Shown: positions 8,842-15,306 of the stretch, piece by piece
Layout: each line of letters starts with the position of its first letter
Numbering within the stretch: the stretch's first letter is position 1
NCBI GenBank assembly: GCA_963769845.1
Contig: CAVYNL010000028.1
Location: 1-23,297, forward strand
Direction: 5' to 3'
Length of the DNA stretch: 23,297 nucleotides
Origin: JBGQMW01 sp963769845
GTDB taxonomy: Archaea; Thermoproteota; Bathyarchaeia; Bathyarchaeales; Bathycorpusculaceae
Notes under the pieces: model-generated
What the model saw: the letters and a program-made list of their open reading frames with translations, nothing else
Database searches by the model: none
Told to the model about the DNA's origin: nothing
Made by a program: the position numbers and the translations under genes

Positions 8842-9492
8842 TCAGTTGAAGGTGAATGCTGAGGGACATATCTTGTTGAGGATGCAGATTTCGCATTTTG
8901 GTTTTTTCGCTGTGCAGATTTTTCTGCCTAGAAATATCAGCAGGTCGGTGATTCTCATCCATTTGTCGTGTGGGACGATTTCCATCAGGTCAGCTTCTAT
9001 TTTGTTGGGGTCTTTGTTTTTCGTTAGTCCTAGTCTAGCGGATACTCGTCGTACGTGTGTGTCTACGGCTATTCCTTCCACGATGCCGTAGGCATTTTGG
9101 AGGACTATGTTAGCGGTTTTTCTGGCGACTCCTGGCAACTCGAGGATCTCGTCCATCGTGCTAGGCACTTGGGAGCTGTATTTTTCGACTAGGATTTGGG
9201 TTGCTTTTTTTATGTTTTTGGTTTTGTTTCTGTAAAAGCCTGTGGATTTTATGTCTTGTTCCAGTTCTTTTGTGTCTGCGTTGGCGTAGTCTTTTGCCGT
9301 TCTGTATTTTTTGAACAGTGTTTTGGTGACGAGGTTTACTCTTTCGTCTGTGCATTGGGCCGAGAGGATTGTGGCGACCAGAAGCTCCAGTGGGTTTGTG
9401 TAGTTGAGTGCTATTTTGGCGTCTGGGAACTCTTTCTCAAGGAGGCTGATTATCTTGAGGACTCTGGTCTTGTTGTTCAGGTCTGTCTTCAA
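8842..9492 (-). CDS. nth: Endonuclease III (DNA glycosylase/AP lyase)
   Basis: This 216-residue base-excision repair enzyme removes oxidised pyrimidines and nicks abasic sites. The helix-hairpin-helix ELPGVARKTANIVLQNA holds catalytic Lys125, VDTHVRRVSARLG holds catalytic Asp144, and the C-terminal C-x6-C-x2-C-x5-C (Cys193, 200, 203, 209) binds the 4Fe-4S cluster. Length and motif spacing match the family fully. The start is TTG at 9492 (MKTDLNNKTRVLKIISLLEKEFPDA). It lies 82 bases upstream of the lactate dehydrogenase gene on the same strand and is divergent from the 49-residue ORF at 9593. Confidence 0.95.
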   Translation of the reverse strand: MKTDLNNKTRVLKIISLLEKEFPDAKIALNYTNPLELLVATILSAQCTDERVNLVTKTLFKKYRTAKDYANADTKELEQDIKSTGFYRNKTKNIKKATQILVEKYSSQVPSTMDEILELPGVARKTANIVLQNAYGIVEGIAVDTHVRRVSARLGLTKNKDPNKIEADLMEIVPHDKWMRITDLLIFLGRKICTAKKPKCEICILNKICPSAFTFN

Positions 9493-9592
9493 CTTGCTTC
9501 TTCCCAGAGTCTACGTGTTGCAGTTGTGCGTAAAAAGTTTGCACAAGGCTTTTACTGTGCTGTGGCGCATTTTTGTTGGGGGGTGATGCTAG

Positions 9593-9742
9593 TTGAACGT
9601 TGAGCTGTTGGTTGACGGTGAGGCAGTTGATTTGAACGAGTTTGTCGAGAAAATCCTAGGCGGGACTGTTGTGGGCGCCGTGACTTCTTTGCGTGATGTT
9701 AAGAAGGACTGGGCTAAGATCGAGATTAGGGTAAAGAAGTAG
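9593..9742 (+). CDS. Small conserved-looking archaeal protein, 49 residues
   Basis: A TTG-started frame reads MNVELLVDGEAVDLNEFVEKIL then GGTVVGAVTSLRDVKKDWA and KIEIRVKK, ending at TAG 9740-9742. A good ribosome site, GGTGAT at 9582-9587, lies five bases before the start. The predicted pattern is beta-turn-beta, one helix, beta: a short hairpin (VELLVDGEAVDL), a helix starting NEFVEKIL, and a last strand (AKIEIRVKK). Similar very small proteins with V(V/A)xxVxSLRGV and IEIRI-type endings are, from memory, common in archaea and have no assigned role. It is the only + strand gene between 7.1 and 13.4 kb and is convergent with the reductase gene that ends at 9756. The existence of the gene is well supported; its function is unknown. 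Confidence 0.75.
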   Translation: MNVELLVDGEAVDLNEFVEKILGGTVVGAVTSLRDVKKDWAKIEIRVKK

Positions 9743-9755
9743 GCGGCTGCTTTGC

Positions 9756-10313
9756 TTACCCTTGCATCGTGATCTCTGTTTTGATCTCTGCGAACATTTC
9801 TCTTTTTGCTTTGCAGATGGGACATATGTAAGGTGGGTCTTCGCGGAAGACGACGTATCCGCATTGTTTGCAGTACCACAATTTCTTCTTAACCGGTGAG
9901 GGTGTTTGGGTTTGTTGGGGTTTGGTTTCTGTTCTTTCAGGCGTTGCGGTTGGTGTGGTGCTCGTGGTTGCCGTGTAGGCTCTGGCTTGTTTTTCGGGCG
10001 GTCTGCGTTCCGGGATGGGGGTTATGGGCGTTTTTCCTTCGTACAGGTCTTTTCGCATGTAGAGTGCGCAGTAGCAGGTTCCGTATTCGGCGACGTCGGG
10101 GTCTCTGTAGTCACATGGACAGATTATGTCTCTGTCGAGTTCTAGGTTTCCGGTTGCCAGTCTGCAAGGGCATGAAGGGTAGCCGTATCGTTCTTCGTTT
10201 TTTCTCAGGCCTTCCAATAGGTCTTGGAGGAAATCGGGGTCGGGGTTCAGGTAGTAGCCGTAGGTTTTGGCGTCGCTTTCTGTTCTTTGCCGGACTTTTT
10301 CCAGAGTTGTCAA
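9756..10313 (-). CDS. Ferredoxin:disulfide reductase (FTR-beta type) fused to rubredoxin-like domain
   Basis: The N-terminal part (1-95) is a ferredoxin:thioredoxin reductase catalytic domain with Cys48/50 (CPCR), Cys65/67 (CPC) and Cys80/82 (CYC; plant-type enzymes have CHC). These cysteines bind a 4Fe-4S cluster beside the active disulfide and let ferredoxin reduce protein disulfides. After a Pro/Thr-rich linker (about 107-141) comes a rubredoxin-like domain, LWYCKQCGYVVF through YICPICKA (Cys148, 151, 164, 167). This order resembles the ferredoxin:disulfide reductase described from Methanosarcina. The start is TTG 10313, overlapping the glutaredoxin stop in a TTGA tetranucleotide, so the two are translationally coupled. 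The glutaredoxin is the obvious substrate, which is an inference from the operon. Confidence 0.9.
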   Translation of the reverse strand: MTTLEKVRQRTESDAKTYGYYLNPDPDFLQDLLEGLRKNEERYGYPSCPCRLATGNLELDRDIICPCDYRDPDVAEYGTCYCALYMRKDLYEGKTPITPIPERRPPEKQARAYTATTSTTPTATPERTETKPQQTQTPSPVKKKLWYCKQCGYVVFREDPPYICPICKAKREMFAEIKTEITMQG

Positions 10314-10594
10314 ATCTCTAGTGCCTCGTTGATTTTGTCTTTGCGGAAGCCTGCGATGAGTGTTTTGTCGTCGACTATTATTATTGGGTAGTTGGGTTCT
10401 CCTCCTCTGCGGACTATGTCGTCTCTGATTTTCTCGTGGTCATCGTCGCTTGTCAAGTCTACATCTACGTATTCGTAGGCGATGTCCTTGTCTTTCAGGT
10501 ACTTCTTGGTCATCTTGCACCATGCGCACGTGCTTAATGCGTAGACGAGGACTCTGTGTTTGCTGTTTTTTCCTTCAACTTTTGCTGTTTTCAT
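10310..10594 (-). CDS. Glutaredoxin-like thiol-disulfide protein
   Basis: This 94-residue thioredoxin-fold protein has the active site STCAWCKMTKKYL (Cys23, Cys26), the NYPIIIVDDKTLIAGF cis-proline loop and an ending typical of NrdH/glutaredoxin-like proteins. A short charged tail (MKTAKVEGKNSKH) precedes the first strand. It probably passes electrons to ribonucleotide reductase or other disulfide targets and would be reduced by the enzyme encoded next, whose start overlaps this stop. It begins at ATG 10594 behind a TATA-like box at 10636-10643 and is the first gene of the two-gene operon. The target protein is unknown. Confidence 0.9.
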   Translation of the reverse strand: MKTAKVEGKNSKHRVLVYALSTCAWCKMTKKYLKDKDIAYEYVDVDLTSDDDHEKIRDDIVRRGGEPNYPIIIVDDKTLIAGFRKDKINEALEI

Positions 10595-10635
10595 TCCTTA
10601 TCACGCGATGTTTGCATTCTGTATTTTGGCGGTTT

Positions 10636-10643
10636 GATATAAC
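10636..10643 (-). promoter_or_regulatory. Likely TATA box of the glutaredoxin/disulfide-reductase operon
   Basis: On the minus strand this reads GTTATATC, about 42 bases before the ATG at 10594. Transcription would begin near 10610-10615, leaving a leader of roughly 20 bases. Confidence 0.45.
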
Positions 10644-10695
10644 AATTTGGTTGCTCAGGGCGCCGCAGGGTTTGCTGCTGGCCGAGTGCTCTCAA

Positions 10696-10731
10696 TTGAC
10701 CGGTCAGAGATTTTTTCTACTGGCCAGTCAA
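10696..10731. repeat. 36-base nested inverted repeat, possible operator
   Basis: TTGAC at the left edge mirrors GTCAA at the right edge. Each half also contains its own perfect ten-base palindrome, TGACCGGTCA (10697-10706) and ACTGGCCAGT (10719-10728). Their centres are 22 bases apart, about two helical turns, so two protein dimers could bind one face of the helix. It lies upstream of the TATA box of the glutaredoxin operon, a suitable place for an activator or redox regulator. Confidence 0.6.
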
Positions 10732-10885
10732 ATATCGTGATGTTTGATTCTGCGCGCGCGTTTTTATTCTTCTTGTGGGGTTTGGGACACTTTCAGGTAT
10801 CGTGCATGCTCATGCCCTTCTATGATAAGCAGTTCTTCCCGAAATGCGAGAGCGGAATTAAAACAATTTTTGACTATTTAGGAAC

Positions 10886-10927
10886 ACCCATGCGCGCTCG
10901 ACTCGTTTCTTGGAGTCGTTTATGGGT
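10886..10927. repeat. Two-part hairpin, possible structured RNA or terminator
   Basis: ACCCAT (10886-10891) pairs with ATGGGT (10922-10927), and inside it CGACTC (10899-10904) pairs with GAGTCG (10913-10918) around an eight-base loop. The two stems are separated by an unequal internal loop. It lies 47 bases downstream of the kinase stop on the minus strand, so it may be a 3' end structure of that mRNA. Confidence 0.5.
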
Positions 10928-10973
10928 GCCGCGCCCGGACGCCCGATTGAAGATGTCAATCCCCTACCGTGGG

Positions 10974-13230
10974 CTATTTTTCAATTTTGTACAGGGTTTT
11001 CAGCGAGTTCTTCCCTGTTCTCGGTATGGTCATCGTGAACTGTGCCCCTGCTCCTTCCCTGCCCGTTTCCTGTATCATCCAACCGTAGGCCTCACAGATC
11101 TTTCTGATAAGGTACAAACCGTAGCCCGTACCTCTTCCGTATCCCTCTTTGAACAGGTTAGCCCTCATACTGTCGGGTACACCTGCACCGTTGTCATCGT
11201 AGATCAGCTTCAACTCATCGTTGCCGACTGTTTCATAGTGAATTCTAATCTGGCTGATTCTTTCGCCGTACTTTCTTGAGTTGTCAATCAAATTGTGAAA
11301 AACCTGCGTCAGCAGCGAATCTGCAAGCAGTGACAGCCCCCTGCAATCGTTAATCACTTGGACATTCTTCAGGTTCGTTGCAAGCATGACAGCGTCGTCC
11401 ACGCACTTCTCAACATTGACGTACTTCAGTTCCTCAGCGCCCAACTGCTCATAAACACGCGAAAACTCGAGAATCCTGAGTATCTGTTCAGAGCAGGATT
11501 CCATCTCCTTCAAATCCTGCAAAGCCTGCTCGTTGGCACCAATCTTTTTTCCAAGTAGATACGCATAACCGTTCAGCCCAGCAAGCTTGTTTCGAACATC
11601 ATGCCTCACCAGACTGCCAACCACGCGCAATTTCTCCATAGCAACCATCAGACCCTGCTGAGCTTTCCTCGTCTCAGAAATGTCCTTGTACATCACCACG
11701 TAGCCAGCCAACCTGTCTCCAACAGCCATCGGCGCCGCTGAAACAGAAACCGGAACTATCGACCCATCTTTCCTCTTACGTTCAGTATCAAAGTAAACAT
11801 AACCTTCCGCCGCTTTCCTGTCAAGCATCTTGGCCTCATCGCGCTTGCCCTCATGAACCACGACGTCGTCAATACACTTACCTTTCACTTCGACAAGCGA
11901 GTATCCGAAAAGCTCCTCAAACCTTGGGTTAACATCCAGTATGCGTAGGTCCACCCCCACATAGCACGTAGCCTCAGGGTTCTGAGCGAACAATAGCTTG
12001 AACTTCTCCTCGCTTTCCTGCAGGGCTTTCTCAGCTTTCCGAGACTCAGAAATATCCCTGTCTGAACCACGATAACCCAGCACCTTTCCCTCGGAAGAAA
12101 GCAGTGGGATCCCCCTCGTCTCAACGTACACGAGGTGACCATCTTTATGCACGAAGGTCGTGAATCGTTCTTTCCTAGCAAAAATCCTCAGAGGGCTATC
12201 TTTCAGTTTCATTCTCTCTTCGGGCAGGAAAAAGTCGTAGAAGTGCTTCCCAAGAATCTCTTCCGGCTTGTAGCCCAACACGTTCTTGACAGCATAATTG
12301 GAGTAGGTGTATCTGCCCTCCGCGTCTAGCTCCCATATCCAGTCACCAGCAATATCTGCAATATCCTTGGAGCGCTTCTCGCTTTCTCTCAAAGCGTCTT
12401 CGAAACACTTCCGCTCGGTTATGTCTCGTGACCACGCCCAGAATGGCAATTTGCCCGTCATACTTGATCAGCTTCGTTGAAATCATGACCGCGATTCTTC
12501 TCCCGTCCTTGGCAACAAGCGTGTAATCGTACGGCTCAAGGTCCTCGCGTCCAAGATGCTTCTTGAAGTTCTGCTTAACAAGGTCTCTGCTCTCAGGCGC
12601 TATCAGATCTAAGAAATCGAAGCTCTGCGAGTAGAATTCTTCTCTCGTGTAACCAGTGATCTCCGCGCATTTCTCATTCGCATAGACGATCCTACCTCCT
12701 CTGTTGATAAAAATCATGTTGGGCGATTTCTCCGCGAGAATTCTCCACTTTTCCTCGCATTCCTTCAGAGATTTCTCAGCTCTTTTCCTCTCGACAACCT
12801 CACGTATGCCGTGGGCAAGTTCAAGATAGACGGTCTCCGGATTTCCATGCTTGTCAACGTACAAGTCTGCACCGAGATTCAATGCTTTGACAGCTACTGC
12901 TTCGCTGCCTTTCTCAGTAAACAAGACAAACGGTATTCTGCAGCCTCTCTCTCTGAGCGCTTTCAGGAACTCAAGACCGTCCTTTTCAGGCATCTGAAAA
13001 TCAGAAACGACAACGTCGAAACTCTCCTCTTCGAGTTCTGCAAGGGCCTCATCAACAGATCGAGCGACTGTGACCTGAAAAGAGTACGCTTCCAAACACT
13101 GTTTTGTGACCTTCAGTAATCCCGGTTCGTCATCCACATGCAGGACTCTTATGGGCACTTCCTCAACCGCACCTATAATGGTGTCTGCTTTAGACTGCAC
13201 AGTGGATTCAACCACACGCATCACCTTCAT
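10974..13230 (-). CDS. Receiver-PAS3-histidine kinase, split by a one-base frameshift
   Basis: Frame one (13230 to 12343) encodes a receiver domain (IRVLHVDDEPGLLKVTKQCLE, phosphoacceptor Asp in VVSDFQMPEKDG) and most of a first PAS domain. Frame two (12461 to 10974) encodes the end of that PAS domain (SRDITERKCFEDALRESEKR), two more PAS domains (GDWIWELDAEGRYTYSN; PEATCYVGVDLRILDVN), the dimerisation/phosphoacceptor helix (LVRHDVRNKLAGLNGY), the N box (FHNLIDNSRKYG) and the G boxes (DDNGAGVPDS, YGRGTGYGLYLI). One extra base near 12432 explains the break, since removing it reads ILGVSRDITERK. The repaired protein has 751 residues and no membrane segment, so it is a cytosolic sensor. The signal is unknown. 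It starts at ATG 13230, divergent from nurA. Confidence 0.88.
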
Positions 13231-13322
13231 GTTTACGATTGCCCAAACAGTCGATGTTACATCTAAGGCGAGAGACCATTAAACGATTATGAACAGCACA
13301 TAAATATCCAGAAACAATATTC

Positions 13323-13339
13323 TGCGAGAGTGTCTCGCA
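13323..13339. promoter_or_regulatory. 17-base perfect palindrome between kinase and nurA
   Basis: TGCGAGA and TCTCGCA flank a GTG centre. The site lies 57 bases before the nurA start and 93 bases before the kinase start. Its core GCGAGAG recurs as a half site at 13268-13274, nearer the kinase gene. A regulator binding here could act on both divergent genes. It could also form an RNA hairpin if transcription starts upstream of it. Confidence 0.5.
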
Positions 13340-13395
13340 AAAGTTGACAAGGTTTTTACTGCAAGACAACCATTAGCTCAACAGTACGGAGGAGA

Positions 13396-15306
13396 ATGAT
13401 CTTGTCTTCGATGAGTGGTACCCTGAAGCGAACAAGCGACATTCTGAAGCTCGGCGCCTCTGGACAGGTGCTTGATTACGAGAATCGGTTTTCATCGATT
13501 CAAAACCTCTATGATGACCTGCTCTCAAACTTGATAAGAACAGAGTTCAGCCTGAAAGACGCTTATGAAACCGCGGAAGACTTCTTCAAAACCACAACGG
13601 TCCCATTCGCAGGCATAGATGGCACAATGTACTCTCGCCCTTTATTCGACTTGGTCATCTTCTTCGGCGGAGCCTACGCCTCAACAGGTACCGTCAGCTT
13701 TCGGGAGGATGGGTCACCCACGATAAGCTATGACATGAAGACACTCAAACAGGCGGCGGGAATATCGAGCGTTGTGCCTGTCTACATCAATGAAATCCCA
13801 GAGATAGACCACTCTTTCTTCGAAGGCCACTCTGAAGAAATAGACTTGGTCAAGCCTTTGACAGACCAGTCGATAATCGACAACGCCACAATAGCAAACT
13901 GGATAATGACATTTGCTGAATACTACCTGGCCTACAAACTAGCCACTGACCCGTTAGTACACGCTCGCATAATTCTCATGGACAGAAGCCTGTCCACAGA
14001 ACGCGCAAGCCTGATCTACGACACTGCGAAACGTGACCTGTGGAAAAAGAGATGCAGCCTCATAGGCTACAAGACGGGTGATGAAGAACCATTAGACGTT
14101 AACGACTTCACCATCGCACGCCAGTGCATATGCAACCAAGCGCTGGGCTTGCCTCCGCCCAGAGGCGACTACCTCAACTATGCAATAATTCAGTCAATCA
14201 AACAGGAAGAAGTACTGACTGAAACACAAGTACTGACGGAATTGAAAGCGACAGAAGAAAAGAGAGCCAAAAGAGTCAGACGCTACCTCAAACGCTTGGC
14301 TAGCGAAGACATTCTGAGGGAGAAAGATGGAGCCTACACTCTAAACCCAAAATACGCAAACACGCAGAAACGTATCAAGAACCTCATCACATGGTTGGGC
14401 GAGCAATTCTTCTTCACCAAAACGTCCGAAAAAGAAACCTCCGCAATCATGAAGATACTCAAGGATGGGAAAGAACAGTGGCTAACTACGGTTGACATCG
14501 CGTTTCTCACCCTTTTTACGCTGCAACTTCTCATAGAAGAATGCTGGGAAAAGCGGATCTTGCTCGTCGGGATAACGAAAGACACTGCAGCAAGAGACTT
14601 CAAACGTCAACTCATCCCGATAATGCACAATGAGCGGATGCTCAACAAATCAGTCTCAAACGTGAACCTTGACAAGCTTCCCAACACCGACAGAATGATA
14701 CTTCAGTCCGCAAGCTTGTTTAAACCCGAGAAGATGCGGCCACCATGGAGCCTAATCGAATACGACTCTGTCTTCAGGACAATCGTGCCTGACTTGAAGA
14801 ATCGCAGCGGGTACGTTTCTGGCGCAATAAAGAACCGAATGAGCTTGGAAAAACTGTTCCTCAAAACCTACGTGCAACTTAGCCAAGCCAAGACAGACCA
14901 GATGCTCCGCAGCAACGTTCTGCTGACGGACAGACTGGTCTATCCTGAATACGACTATAAACCTGAAAACGTGGTGCGCTTCTGGAACGAATTCGGGGGA
15001 GCTGATGAACCTGTTGAGGTCCTCCTGTACAGAGACAAGACTGTGCCTGACAAGATTCAAAACATGGTCATGACCATCCTCGTAGCTATGGCCCCGTCAA
15101 ACATACCGGAAGCCTTCGGCCACAACAAACCACTTTTCATCGCAGACAAGATAGCAAAATGGAACTATAGTCAGTTCAAGTGTGTCGTCGACACAACCGC
15201 CGCTTGGATACTGAATAATCATAAATTGCGAAGGTTCATATTCTATATGAGCACCTTCAGGGAGAGGAGGGCCACGATTGAAGCCGCAAGAAGAGAGCAA
15301 ACTTAA
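13396..15306 (+). CDS. nurA: NurA-domain nuclease, enlarged form
   Basis: This is a predicted 5'-3' nuclease that works with the HerA ATPase in DNA end resection. NurA marks are FAGIDGTMYSRPLFDLVIFFGGAYA (Asp75), RIILMDRSLSTERASLIY (Asp196), ILLVGITKDTAARDFK (Lys395) and FIADKIAKW (Asp584), in family order. At 636 residues it is much longer than the usual 300-450. The extra part includes a winged-helix-like insert at about 263-315 (YAIIQSIKQEEVLTETQVLTE through ILREKDGAYTLNPKY). ATG 13396 is only one base after GGAGGAG (13388-13394); TTG 13402, seven bases after it, is a better-spaced in-frame start, and ATG 13411 is a third choice. The herA start lies within its last ten codons. No mre11 or rad50 is in the window. 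The domain call is strong; catalytic competence is inferred. Confidence 0.87.
   Translation: MILSSMSGTLKRTSDILKLGASGQVLDYENRFSSIQNLYDDLLSNLIRTEFSLKDAYETAEDFFKTTTVPFAGIDGTMYSRPLFDLVIFFGGAYASTGTVSFREDGSPTISYDMKTLKQAAGISSVVPVYINEIPEIDHSFFEGHSEEIDLVKPLTDQSIIDNATIANWIMTFAEYYLAYKLATDPLVHARIILMDRSLSTERASLIYDTAKRDLWKKRCSLIGYKTGDEEPLDVNDFTIARQCICNQALGLPPPRGDYLNYAIIQSIKQEEVLTETQVLTELKATEEKRAKRVRRYLKRLASEDILREKDGAYTLNPKYANTQKRIKNLITWLGEQFFFTKTSEKETSAIMKILKDGKEQWLTTVDIAFLTLFTLQLLIEECWEKRILLVGITKDTAARDFKRQLIPIMHNERMLNKSVSNVNLDKLPNTDRMILQSASLFKPEKMRPPWSLIEYDSVFRTIVPDLKNRSGYVSGAIKNRMSLEKLFLKTYVQLSQAKTDQMLRSNVLLTDRLVYPEYDYKPENVVRFWNEFGGADEPVEVLLYRDKTVPDKIQNMVMTILVAMAPSNIPEAFGHNKPLFIADKIAKWNYSQFKCVVDTTAAWILNNHKLRRFIFYMSTFRERRATIEAARREQT

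Larger units (their letters stand above)
10595..10973. other. 379-base gene-free gap with palindromes and a hairpin
   Basis: No convincing gene is seen on either strand; the open + frame here only continues into the antisense of the kinase gene. The gap holds the operon TATA box at 10636-10643, a nested inverted repeat at 10696-10731, an alternating GC stretch near 10752-10760, a two-part hairpin at 10886-10927, and a short stem GATTGA/TCAATC at 10945-10961 just after the kinase stop, which may end that transcript. Confidence 0.6.

Noticed and set aside
10647..11279. A 210-residue + strand open frame
   Set aside because: Its second half is antisense to the histidine-kinase ATPase domain and its first half has no recognisable protein pattern; it also contains the palindromes.
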